DNA of 27,327 nt, taken from positions 1-27,327 of the forward strand of contig CAZSWR010000048.1 in assembly GCA_964610885.1 (NCBI GenBank). The letters are read 5' to 3'. The position numbers and the translations under genes were made by a program. Below the pieces are notes generated by a model. The model searched no databases and was not told the DNA's origin. It saw nothing but the letters and a program-made list of their open reading frames with translations. Position 1 is the stretch's first letter. The number at the start of each line of letters is the position of its first letter. Below are positions 7,562 through 15,666 of this stretch, one piece after another. Origin of the DNA: CAZSWR01 sp964610885. GTDB lineage: Bacteria > Bacteroidota > Ignavibacteria > Kapaibacteriales > UBA2268.

Positions 7562-8350
7562 TTATTTGCCCGAGAAGCAAAAATCCAGCGAGCGGCGCAG
7601 GGCCGAATCGAAAAAGTACCAGTCGTGGCTGCCGTGGCGTGCCTCGAAAGTGGTGTCGAAACCGAGGGATTGAATCTTTTCGGCGAACCTTAAGTTGTCC
7701 GAATGGTAATAGTCTTCGGTGCCGCAGGAAAGGTAAAGCTTGGGCATAAATGCGGATTTGTCCATATTTGCGGCCAAATGCAACAGATCGCAATCCGCAC
7801 GCCATTCCAAGTTTTCTCCGAAGATTGCCTCAAAATCCGTTATCAACTGGCGCCCATAGGAGTGTTTTAATTCTTCGATTTCGGCGGGGGTGCGCTTGTG
7901 GCTGAGGAACTCCTTCAGGAAAAGGCACGGCGAAGAGAAAGCGCAGCAATACTTGTAGTTCTCCGGCCTCGCCAGGCAAGCCTTCATCGCGCCATAGCCG
8001 CCCATGGAGCCGCCGATGATTGCCGTTGATTCCCGAGTGGGCGACAAATTGAATGCCGAACGCACAACTTTGGGAAGCTCGTCCACAATGTAAGTGAAAT
8101 AATTCAAGCCATATTTCATATCCGCATAGAAACTTCTGGCCACTTCGGGCATAATCACGGCCACGCCATGTTCGGCGGCGTAAACCGGCAGCATTGTGTA
8201 GTTGAGCCAATCGCCACTACTGCCCAAAAGCCCGTGCAGCAGATAAACCACCTTGGACGGCTGAGCGCCCTTTGGATTGTCCGGCAGGATGACGGTCAGC
8301 CCGGTCTCCATGCTCAGCGAGTTCGACAGAAAAGAACCTTTGAGTATCAT
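7562..8350 (-). CDS. Esterase family alpha/beta hydrolase
   Basis: This 262-residue protein of the esterase D / S-formylglutathione hydrolase-like (PF00756) group has no signal peptide. The oxyanion region is LLHGLLGSSGDW (37-48). The nucleophile elbow GGSMGG puts Ser at 115. A likely acid is Asp in CGTEDYYH, and the base is His in ARHGSHDWYFF, so the triad is complete. It most resembles tributyrin esterase (EstA)-type acyl esterases acting on small esters. The natural substrate is not evident. It lies downstream of the flavodoxin-ferredoxin gene on the same strand with a 238-nt gap. No good Shine-Dalgarno sequence is visible before the ATG. Confidence 0.85.
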   Translation of the reverse strand: MILKGSFLSNSLSMETGLTVILPDNPKGAQPSKVVYLLHGLLGSSGDWLNYTMLPVYAAEHGVAVIMPEVARSFYADMKYGLNYFTYIVDELPKVVRSAFNLSPTRESTAIIGGSMGGYGAMKACLARPENYKYCCAFSSPCLFLKEFLSHKRTPAEIEELKHSYGRQLITDFEAIFGENLEWRADCDLLHLAANMDKSAFMPKLYLSCGTEDYYHSDNLRFAEKIQSLGFDTTFEARHGSHDWYFFDSALRRSLDFCFSGK

Positions 8351-8588
8351 AAAAATTAAACATTAAATTCAACAAATAAAATTAAATCGGTTCGATAACG
8401 CTTTGTGTGGGTAGATTTCAATTCTCCCGCGAAATAGAGTGTGATTTCAACAAAACCATCTCGTACTAATATTGTCCGACCACCCAAGTAACCCTTTGCT
8501 GTGCGAAGGATTTATCGCCCACTCCTTGGCAAGGATGGGTGGTTCTGTTATTCAAATGACTTACCCAACAAAAATAGATATAGAACCA

Positions 8589-9626
8589 TTAAACCTTCGG
8601 AGCCTTGTACTTGCGGCCCCAGAATTTGTACCATGTGAGCGACGTGAATGCCATCGCCCGCTCGAACCACCGAAAACGCAACATGTAGTGCATAAATCGG
8701 TAAGTGATCCAGAAAGTCAGCAGCGCAATGAGCGTTTCGCAGATGAATTCGGACGCCTCGCCCAAACTGCCCGTTGGCAAATAGCCCCAAAGATGCACCG
8801 AGGCAATCGAAGACAGCGCAGAGGCCAGAAGCAAGCTCCCAACAAAATAGCCATGCCCCGTCTCGATCGCGTTTCGCGGGCATTGGCCCATGCACTTCAT
8901 GCAGCTTTCGCAATTGAAAGTCCAGAATGGCCTGCCACCGGTCATAACCACTCCCCTGACGGGGCACCCAGCCACACAGGCGCCGCAATTGTCGCATTGG
9001 GCCGAGGCATAGAAAGATTTCGAGATCATGAAACGGCCGACAAAATAATAAAGGAAAGCGATTGGGGACACAAGCAAGTCTTGCACTATTTCGCGCAGTG
9101 CGCCGTAACTGCGGACGCCCGCGAGTACCTTTCCGGCGAACTGCTCGACGCGCTCGCGATTGCGCACGAACAAGTAATCAATCGTCCGGCCGTTCAATCC
9201 CGGATGCAAGGAAAGCCAATTCGACGGCAGGTCGATGCCTTGCATTGCGCGGACTGAATAGCCTTTCGCGAGCAAAACGAGCCACGCGAAAAGGAATGCA
9301 ATGCCCGTCAGTCCGGGAGTAACGAATTTCCCGATCTTCATTCCGGCGCGAGTGTTCATTAGCGCCACGTGGTTGCGGCCCCGGGGGAAATGCAAGAGGA
9401 AGTTAATCATAACGGGCGGATAGTTAAAGCCATGGATGGGCGAAGTGAACACAACGAGGCTGTCCGGGTCGGGCGGCGGTGCGTGGCGCCTGTCGGCCTT
9501 TGCAATGTTGACCAGCTTGGCTCGGACGCCCTGGCCGGAGGCAAACTCAGCGAGCCAATGGGCCACGCGCTCGGAGTTCCCCGTGCCGGAGAAGTAGTAA
9601 ACCTCGATCTGCCTGTATTCCGTCAT
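8589..9626 (-). CDS. EFR1-type flavodoxin / 2x[4Fe-4S] ferredoxin fusion with membrane segments
   Basis: The 345-residue protein joins three parts. Residues 1-170 are a flavodoxin-like domain with the phosphate-binding loop YFSGTGNS (11-18) and TSPIHGF. Residues 208-252 hold two 4Fe-4S motifs with Cys211/214/217/221 and Cys239/242/245/249. Hydrophobic stretches occur inside the flavodoxin part (about 101-121, FVTPGLTGIAFLFAWLVLLA), before the clusters (185-201) and after them (about 260-315). This resembles the EFR1 family of flavodoxin-ferredoxins seen in anaerobes and in Bacteroidota. The expected role is electron transfer between a flavin and Fe-S clusters at the inner membrane; partners are unknown. 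It ends in a basic tail. No redox partner gene is adjacent. Confidence 0.8.
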   Translation of the reverse strand: MTEYRQIEVYYFSGTGNSERVAHWLAEFASGQGVRAKLVNIAKADRRHAPPPDPDSLVVFTSPIHGFNYPPVMINFLLHFPRGRNHVALMNTRAGMKIGKFVTPGLTGIAFLFAWLVLLAKGYSVRAMQGIDLPSNWLSLHPGLNGRTIDYLFVRNRERVEQFAGKVLAGVRSYGALREIVQDLLVSPIAFLYYFVGRFMISKSFYASAQCDNCGACVAGCPVRGVVMTGGRPFWTFNCESCMKCMGQCPRNAIETGHGYFVGSLLLASALSSIASVHLWGYLPTGSLGEASEFICETLIALLTFWITYRFMHYMLRFRWFERAMAFTSLTWYKFWGRKYKAPKV

Positions 9627-9774
9627 ACACTTTTGCTGCGTTATGAATTAGCTGTACGTAAAAGCACAAATTATAGAATACGCGAATATTTTGAATTTGT
9701 TACACAAACCCAATGAGCGAATGAAATTCGACGAGATGCACTTTGGAGAGAATCGAGATAGTAATCCCGTTCCC

Positions 9775-9906
9775 GGGGCTGTCTCAAAAGGGTCATTCTG
9801 AACGAAGTGAAGAATCCATGCCATTCATAAGTCCTTGCTAATAATGGATGTTTCACTTCGTTCAACATGGCAAAAAACAGTCTTTTCGGACTTTTGAGAC
9901 GGCCCC
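9775..9906. mobile_element. MITE-like element, family A, complete copy
   Basis: This 132-bp element has 16-bp terminal inverted repeats, GGGGCTGTCTCAAAAG (9775-9790) and CTTTTGAGACGGCCCC (9891-9906), with one G-T wobble. An inner inverted pair is GAACGAAGTGAA / TTCACTTCGTTC. It carries no ORF of note and no obvious target duplication. The reverse complement of its left two-thirds forms 1-98. It is probably a non-autonomous transposon derivative. Confidence 0.7.
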
Positions 9907-9921
9907 TGGTGAATATTCCTT

Positions 9922-10018
9922 TCTCTAATAATATCAGTGTTTTACGCGATATTTTCTTTAGCCCAGCTTTGCCAAAGGGGGTTAGGGGGATTTGCTTGTA
10001 TTTCTACGACTTACGACA
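9922..10018 (+). repeat. Repeat family C, copy 2
   Basis: It is a same-strand homologue of 4372-4470 with the same outer limits. The centre is TTTGCCAAAGGGGGTTAGGG followed by GGATTTGC. It begins 15 nt after the MITE-like element. The 449-bp gap 9627-10075 holds these two repeats and no gene. Confidence 0.7.
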
Positions 10019-10075
10019 ATAGAGGCTGTTGAACGAACATTTCTTGCAGCCCCCAAAGAGCTATATTGCCGGCTC

Positions 10076-10471
10076 TTACTTCTTCAACAGGTCTCGGATT
10101 TCCTCGAGCAGAGCCTCTTGGCGTGGTTTTTCGGCCTGAACGACTTCGGCTTCCTTTTGCCTCTTTGCCGAGTTGATTGCCTTGACGAGCATGAAAATTG
10201 CAAATGCAACGATCAAGAAATCAAAGCACACCTGAAGGAAGTTGCCATAGTTCAGGGCAACGGCCGGGCCTTGGGCGCCAGCTTCGCGAAGGACGATCCG
10301 AAGGTCGGTGAAATTGACTCCGCCCACGATTAGGCCAATCGGAGGCATGATAATATCGTTGACGACTGATGCCACAATTTTGCCAAAGGCTGCGCCGATA
10401 ATTATACCGACCGCCATATCGATTAAATTGCCCTTCATGGCAAATTCTTTGAACTCGTTGATAATCTTCAT
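10076..10471 (-). CDS. mscL: Large-conductance mechanosensitive channel MscL
   Basis: This 131-residue inner-membrane channel opens under high membrane tension to release osmolytes during hypo-osmotic shock, working as a homopentamer. The family start is intact: amphipathic N-terminal helix MKIINEFKEFAMKGN, then the pore-lining TM1 with LIDMAVGIIIGAAFGKIV and the VNDIIMPPIG hinge. A periplasmic loop follows, then TM2 (VCFDFLIVAFAIFMLVKAIN). The C-terminal cytoplasmic bundle helix ends in EALLEEIRDLLKK. Length is normal. The ATG at 10471 has AAAGG upstream. It is a single gene, flanked by repeats downstream and a repeat-rich gap upstream. Confidence 0.97.
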   Translation of the reverse strand: MKIINEFKEFAMKGNLIDMAVGIIIGAAFGKIVASVVNDIIMPPIGLIVGGVNFTDLRIVLREAGAQGPAVALNYGNFLQVCFDFLIVAFAIFMLVKAINSAKRQKEAEVVQAEKPRQEALLEEIRDLLKK

Positions 10472-11055
10472 AAGACTAACCTTTGTTTTTTTAATGAAAA
10501 TTGTGAAATATCAATTCGGACACGGGCAATATGGGGCAGCCGCCCCAGCCTTCATAAAAAAGACGAAAATACAACATCGTATTGTAAAGTGGATAGGATT
10601 GAAGCGAATCGATAAAGTGTTGTTTGGATAGTCCCAGATACAATTTTAATTGAGTTATCAAAATTGGAAAAGCATTGTACCGCGCGAGCGGTTGAAATAT
10701 TGCAGCAAATTATTGAATTTATAGCAGTAATATTGCGCGAGCGAATGTTCTATAACGATGGTTTATTTAACTGCGTATAATCTTAAATTGTTCATTAAAA
10801 ATTTGGATTATATGCTATACCCTCATCCCCGGCCCTTCTCCCGAGGGAAGAAGTGAGTAAGAAAGCGTGTTTTATTGGAAGTCCCTTATCGAACTTCGGG
10901 AGAAAGGGATTCGAGGGTTGAGGTTTTTTCTAACGCACAATTTGGGATTATGCAACAACCGCTATCGATGTTGCATTCTTTGTAACCCACACAAAAAAAA
11001 CTCCCGACATAGACATTTGCCGAGAGTTTAATATTATTCAATTCAGAAATACGAA
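10472..11055. other. Intergenic region, 584 bp, hairpin repeats only
   Basis: No gene is supported. At about 10819-10926 a block of GC-rich inverted words begins CCCTCATCCCC and ends GGGATTCGAGGGTTGAGG, with an inner CTTCTCCC/GGGAAGAAG hairpin. It resembles the block at 4555-4593. ATACAACATCGTATTGTA around 10569 is a small palindrome. The purM terminator occupies the right end. Confidence 0.5.
10993..11028 (-). terminator. Rho-independent terminator of purM
   Basis: On the minus strand AACTCTCGGCA pairs with TGTCGGGAGTT (plus-strand arms 11018-11028 and 10999-11009), with two G-U wobbles, and is followed by a run of eight T. It starts about 28 nt after the purM stop. Confidence 0.85.
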
Positions 11056-12048
11056 TTATCCGATCGTGCCGATAACAAACGGTTCCGAGCTGCTGAGCGA
11101 ATCGAGGACAGTTTGTTTGTTCTCCGGCGAAACGACCAAGAGCATTCCGACGCCGAGGTTGAACGCTTTGCGCATTTCTTCGTCGGCAATATTGCCCGTC
11201 GTGCGGATTAATTCAAAGATGGCAGGCATTCGCCACGAATTCCAATCGATTTCGAGCGTACGACCCTCGGGCAGTATGCGCGACGTGTTGCCGACGATGC
11301 CGCCTCCGGTGATGTGCGAAATACCTTTAAGCAAATTCTTGTCCAAAAGCGGGCTGACCACGTGCAGGTACGAACGGTGCACGGCCAGAAGCGCTTCGCC
11401 GATCGATTTCCCGCCGAGGATTTCGGGGCGGTCGCCGACCTGGAACTTCTCGAGCAGCACTGCGCGGGCAAGCGAATAGCCGTTGGTGTGCAGGCCCGTT
11501 GAGGGCAGGGCAATCAGTGAGTCGCCCTTCGAAATTGTTTTACCATCGACGATTTTGTTTTTGTCCACGATGCCGACGATGGTGCCGCTCATGTCGTATT
11601 CGCCATCGGAATAAATGGAGGGCATTTCGGCAGTTTCGCCACCGATGAGCGCGCAACCGTTTTCGCGGCAGGCAACGGCGAAGCCACTGATCACCTCTGT
11701 GGCGACTGCCGGGTCCAGCTTGCCCGTGGCGAAATAGTCGAGGAAAAAGAGCGGACGGGCGCCGCAGCAGAGTATATCATTGACGCAATGATTAACCAAG
11801 CACTGGCCCACGGTGTCGTGTTTGGCCGAGGCAAAAGCAATTTTCAGCTTCGTCCCCACGCCGTCGGCTGAAGCCACCAGCACCGGATGCGTATATTCGT
11901 CGAATTTCGCATCGAAGAACCCACCGAAATGGCCGATGTCTGCCAGTACTCGCGGCCCGAACGTGGAGCGCACGAGTGGTTTGATATTCTTCACGGTTTG
12001 CTCGCCTGCGGCGATATCGACTCCGGCGGATTTGTATGTTAAGCTCAT
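11056..12048 (-). CDS. purM: Phosphoribosylformylglycinamidine cyclo-ligase (AIR synthetase)
   Basis: This 330-residue cytoplasmic enzyme catalyses the ATP-dependent ring closure of FGAM to aminoimidazole ribonucleotide, the fifth step of purine synthesis. The N-terminal AIRS domain shows SADGVGTKLKIAF, the VNHCVNDILCCGARPLFFLD helix and GGETAEMPS. The C-terminal AIRS_C domain shows LPSTGLHTNGYSLAR and HITGGGIVGNTSRILP. The protein is full length for the family, starting at MSLTYKSAGVDIAAG. It is single, not with other pur genes. A promoter-like TTTT-N19-TAATTTTG lies 33 nt upstream and a terminator follows. Confidence 0.97.
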   Translation of the reverse strand: MSLTYKSAGVDIAAGEQTVKNIKPLVRSTFGPRVLADIGHFGGFFDAKFDEYTHPVLVASADGVGTKLKIAFASAKHDTVGQCLVNHCVNDILCCGARPLFFLDYFATGKLDPAVATEVISGFAVACRENGCALIGGETAEMPSIYSDGEYDMSGTIVGIVDKNKIVDGKTISKGDSLIALPSTGLHTNGYSLARAVLLEKFQVGDRPEILGGKSIGEALLAVHRSYLHVVSPLLDKNLLKGISHITGGGIVGNTSRILPEGRTLEIDWNSWRMPAIFELIRTTGNIADEEMRKAFNLGVGMLLVVSPENKQTVLDSLSSSEPFVIGTIG

Positions 12049-12080
12049 ATCTGCTTGCTAATTGGTTTAAAAAACACGTG

Positions 12081-12111
12081 CAAAATTAAGAATAAATCAA
12101 CTTCTAAAAAA
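12081..12111 (-). promoter_or_regulatory. Predicted purM promoter
   Basis: On the minus strand TAATTTTG (complement of 12081-12088) fits the -7 element TAnnTTTG. TTTT lies 19 nt upstream, a weak -33 match. Its end is 33 nt before the purM ATG. Confidence 0.5.
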
Positions 12112-12134
12112 GAGATTATTTGCTCGCAAGATTT

Positions 12135-12372
12135 GGTTGATGTGATGATGTGATGATTGTCTGAACTCTGGCTAATATGATTCGTTTGATTATTGTGATT
12201 GAATCATGTGGTGAGCAATGTTGGGGCGGGTTCGGAATCCGCCCGAAGATATAATTTGCATAGAACCAAAAAAATCTGGCGAGTAAAACATTATCCCGAG
12301 GGCACGGCACGTCGTGCCCCCTACAACAATATTATCACATTTGCTAATCAGCACATCACCACATCACCACAT
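12135..12372. repeat. Composite intergenic repeat array 1 (GATT-period module, GC hairpin, GCACG hairpin)
   Basis: In order it holds TGATG-type words (12137-12158), a GATT module with 9-nt period (12158-12206), GGGCGGGTTCGGAATCCGCCC (12224-12244), the hairpin GGGCACGGCACGTCGTGCCC (12300-12319) and CACATCACC repeats (12343-12372). The 766-bp gap 12049-12814 holds this array, an AT-rich stretch and a GC-richer stretch at 12545-12720 without a recognisable gene. Confidence 0.7.
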
Positions 12373-12814
12373 CCTGCATATCCTGCAAAATCGCTACAGG
12401 ACCAACATTTTTCAATACCTTTGGCATTCGTCAAACTTTTCTTTTAAAGTCTCGCTCAAAATTCATAGTTTTGAATTGCAGAATTATGGCTTTTTCAGAA
12501 TTTGTGCAAGCTATGAATTTATATGTTTTTATTAAAAGTTACGAGCACCAATGCTCTTTCGAACACCCGCTGCCGCGCGGGGCGGTGTATATCCATTTGT
12601 AGTGCAAGCATTTGCGCGATTGCGAATTCGCCTCGCCCGGCAATACGATCGGGAAAGTGCGCCCCGAAAAACGTATAAAACACAAATTCATAATTGGCAT
12701 CGGCAGCAGGAAAACTCATTCTGCTTCCACAAAAATTAATAACAGGGGAATTGATACGTTCAGTTTTTCCCTTGAAATAAAAAGAGAAATATATATCTTA
12801 AAATAGAGGTCAAG

Positions 12815-14515
12815 ATGAAACAATCACAAGTATTCATTCCTACGCTGAAGGAAGTGCCCGCCGAGGCTGTCATTCCCTCGCACCGGCTGATGTTGCGTTC
12901 CGGATTGGTGCGCCAGCTGGCATCGGGTGTCTTCTCCTTCCTGCCCATGGGATACAAAGTAATTAAAAAAGTAATTGAAATCCTCCGCGAGGAGATGGGA
13001 GCCATTGGAGCGCAAGAGTTCCTGTTGCCCGCGCTGAACCCGATCGAAATCTGGGAGCAGACGGGCCGAGTGGAGGCAATGGGCGACGTCATGTTCCACA
13101 TCAAGAACCGCGACGGGCTTGTGTTGGCGCCCACCCACGAGGAAATCATTACGTACCATGCCCGCCAACATGTCAAATCGTACCGCGATATGCCACAGAT
13201 CTGGTACCAGATCCAAACCAAGTTCCGCAACGAAGCGCGCCCGAAATCAGGCGTTCTTCGCGGCCGCCAATTCACGATGAAGGATTCGTATTCGATGGAT
13301 TCGTCGTGGGAAGGCCTGGACGAAAGCTACGAGAAGCACTACAACGCATACCGCAAAATTTTCGAGCGTTGCGGGATTAAGTTCTTCGTCGTCGGCGCAT
13401 CGAGCGGCGCAATGGGCGGCCGCCAATCCCAAGAATTCATGGTGGAATCCGACTCCGGCGAAGACGTCTGCGCTGTGTGCGACTCCTGCGGCTACGCTGC
13501 GAATATCGAAGTGGCGCAATCGAACGCCAAACCGGTCGCACGCATCGGCAACACTGCCGCCGTCGAAGAATTCGCAACGCCCAACGCCAAGACCATCAAC
13601 GACCTGATCGAACAATTCGGCATCGAAGAGGACCGCTTGGCCAAAAGCGTTGTCTATATCGTCGATTCCGAACCCGTTTTGATACTGATGCGTGGGAACG
13701 ACGAGCTGAACGAGAGCAAGCTGCAAGGAGTATTCGGCACGAACGCAATGCGTCCCGCCGAACCCGCCGAATTGCTGGACATCACCGGCGCCAATGCCGG
13801 ATCGATCGGCCCCATCGGACTTAAGAAAAATATACGCATCGTTGCCGACAACATGCTTGCCGACGCCGATTCGATGACAAGCGGCGCGAACCGCGACGGT
13901 TTCCACTTCAAAAATATTGACCTCAAGCGCGATTGCAAAATCGAAGCATACCACGACCTGCGCACCATCCGCCCGGGCGAGTCATGCCCGCACTGCGCGA
14001 GCGAACTCCGAGTGGTCAAAGCTATCGAATTGGGCCATATCTTCAAACTCGGCACCAAATACTCCGAAGCCCTCGGCGCCACTTTCCTCGACAAAGAAGG
14101 CAAAGAGAATCCGCTTATCATGGGCAGCTACGGAATCGGCGTGGAAAGAGTGATGGCCTGCTTCATCGAGCAGAACTTCGACGACAACGGCATCCTGTGG
14201 CACGGCGAACTCGCCCCCTTCCAAGTGCACCTGATCGGCCTCAACATCGCAAAGGATCCGGCCATTGCCTCCGCCTGCGAGAAATTGCACACAGACCTCG
14301 AGGCAGCCGGTTTCGACGTGCTCTACGACGACCGAAACGAAACTCCAGGCATTAAATTTAACGATGCCGACCTTATCGGGCTTCCCGTCCAGGTCATCGT
14401 CGGGAAAAAGAACCTCGACAATGGAAATATTGAATACAAAAACCGTCGCACAGGCGAACGTGGCACGATTGCCCTCGGCGAAATAATTAATAAATTGAAA
14501 ACCATTAATCTGTAA
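12815..14515 (+). CDS. proS: Prolyl-tRNA synthetase, bacterial type with editing domain
   Basis: This 566-residue class II aminoacyl-tRNA synthetase charges tRNA-Pro in the cytoplasm. The N-terminal catalytic part shows motif 1 (GVFSFLPMGYKVIKKV) and motif 2 (FRNEARPKSGVLRGRQFTMK, then DSYSMD). Residues about 224-405 carry the YbaK-like insertion that removes mischarged Ala, which marks the bacterial form. Motif 3 is MGSYGIGVERVMACF, and the C-terminal anticodon-binding domain follows (FQVHLIGLNIAKDP, DDRNETPGIKFNDADLIGLP). Length is normal. GAGGT lies 6 nt before the ATG at 12815. A PHP-domain gene follows 152 nt downstream on the same strand. Confidence 0.98.
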   Translation: MKQSQVFIPTLKEVPAEAVIPSHRLMLRSGLVRQLASGVFSFLPMGYKVIKKVIEILREEMGAIGAQEFLLPALNPIEIWEQTGRVEAMGDVMFHIKNRDGLVLAPTHEEIITYHARQHVKSYRDMPQIWYQIQTKFRNEARPKSGVLRGRQFTMKDSYSMDSSWEGLDESYEKHYNAYRKIFERCGIKFFVVGASSGAMGGRQSQEFMVESDSGEDVCAVCDSCGYAANIEVAQSNAKPVARIGNTAAVEEFATPNAKTINDLIEQFGIEEDRLAKSVVYIVDSEPVLILMRGNDELNESKLQGVFGTNAMRPAEPAELLDITGANAGSIGPIGLKKNIRIVADNMLADADSMTSGANRDGFHFKNIDLKRDCKIEAYHDLRTIRPGESCPHCASELRVVKAIELGHIFKLGTKYSEALGATFLDKEGKENPLIMGSYGIGVERVMACFIEQNFDDNGILWHGELAPFQVHLIGLNIAKDPAIASACEKLHTDLEAAGFDVLYDDRNETPGIKFNDADLIGLPVQVIVGKKNLDNGNIEYKNRRTGERGTIALGEIINKLKTINL

Positions 14516-14667
14516 AACACAAGGGCAGTGGCTGCGATAAGCGAGTTTGGAAACAAAGGACAATGCTCTGCGCGCCGCGGCCGCCCGCCCGAGCCGATAT
14601 TTGAATGCAATTTATTAATGAGCAAATACGTCTTAATTGCAGGTTTTTAATCTGAAAAAATGAGAAA

Positions 14668-15495
14668 ATGAAAGGTTTTGCAGATTTACACATACATTCC
14701 ATTTATTCCGATGGGATTCTGACTCCTGAAGAGATTATGCAGAAGGCTGCTGCTAATGGGCTGAGGTGTATCAGCCTGACCGACCACGACAACGTGGACG
14801 GGTGCGTCGTTGCCCATTCGATGGAAGGCAAATTCAACGTCGATATGGTGGACGGCATCGAGCTTAGCTGCTACGAAGAGGGCCGAGAATACCATATCCT
14901 TGGATACTACATCGATATCGACAACAAAATCCTTAAGAATTATCTGGAAGAATTTCGGCGCGCGCGATTGATTCGTGCCGAGAAAATCATTAAGAAGCTA
15001 CGTTCGCTGAACGTCCCGCTGACCTTCGAGGAAATCCTTGAGCAGGCGGGCGAGGCGCCGGTCGCAAGGCCGCATATTGCAATGGTGATGCTCGAGAAGG
15101 GCTATACCTCTTCGTTCAAGGAAGCCTTCCTGTCGTACCTCGGCGAGGGCCGCCCCGCCTACGAATCCAAAATGCAGTTCCCCGTCTCGCAGGCCATCAA
15201 GCTGATCAAAGAATGCAACGGCATTTCCATCCTGGCGCATCCGGCCCGTTCGGTCTCGCAGGAAATGCTTTATCAGTTCATCGAACTCGGTATCGACGGC
15301 ATCGAAGTGGTGCACCCAATGCACGACAAAGACATGCAAAAGTATTACCACGACATCGCTGCGCAATATTGGCTCATCGAGACGGGCGGATCGGACTTCC
15401 ACGGCACTCGCGATTTCGACGAACCAAATTTCGGGAAATTTACCGTCCCGTGCACGGTTGTGGATTCCCTGCGGACACGCGCAGGGCGTAGGTAA
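14668..15495 (+). CDS. PHP-domain phosphoesterase (RNase AM / YciV-like)
   Basis: The 275-residue protein has the four PHP metal motifs in order: DLHIHSIYSDG (6-16), LTDHDNVDG (37-45), ILAHPARS (about 189) and GGSDFHG (about 240). The middle insertion with ARPHIAMVMLEKG is characteristic of the YciV / nucleoside 3',5'-bisphosphate phosphatase group. That group dephosphorylates pAp and trims 5' ends of short RNAs and rRNA. A trinuclear metal centre is expected. The protein is cytoplasmic, with no signal peptide. It lies downstream of proS and may be co-transcribed across the 152-nt gap, since I see no terminator there. Exact substrate is inferred from family. Confidence 0.85.
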   Translation: MKGFADLHIHSIYSDGILTPEEIMQKAAANGLRCISLTDHDNVDGCVVAHSMEGKFNVDMVDGIELSCYEEGREYHILGYYIDIDNKILKNYLEEFRRARLIRAEKIIKKLRSLNVPLTFEEILEQAGEAPVARPHIAMVMLEKGYTSSFKEAFLSYLGEGRPAYESKMQFPVSQAIKLIKECNGISILAHPARSVSQEMLYQFIELGIDGIEVVHPMHDKDMQKYYHDIAAQYWLIETGGSDFHGTRDFDEPNFGKFTVPCTVVDSLRTRAGRR

Positions 15496-15598
15496 AATTT
15501 TGTTAGGTGGCGACTGCCACTTTATTCTTTAAGGCAGCGCAATGACTACGAGGAAACTTGAAAATGATTTCATTTTTCCTTATTTCAGAATTTAAATG

Positions 15599-15629
15599 TT
15601 TTATTATACATAGAATTATCGTAAATTTG
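15599..15629 (+). promoter_or_regulatory. Predicted promoter of the FKBP gene
   Basis: TAAATTTG at 15622-15629 matches TAnnTTTG, with TTTT 19 nt upstream (15599-15602). The predicted transcript start near 15636 makes the ATG at 15667, with its GGAG, more likely than the upstream in-frame ATG at 15643. Confidence 0.5.
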
Positions 15630-15666
15630 AAGTTTGTGATAATTGAATTTATTATTGGAGAATTAC

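Noticed and set aside
10040..10075. Terminator after mscL
   Set aside because: Only a 6-bp AAGAGC/GCTCTT stem followed by G-rich sequence, with no T run.
13247..13954. Long minus-strand frame opposite proS (235 codons), with similar ones opposite other genes
   Set aside because: It is an antisense shadow of a clearly identified gene with GC-rich third positions; no start signal and no family match.
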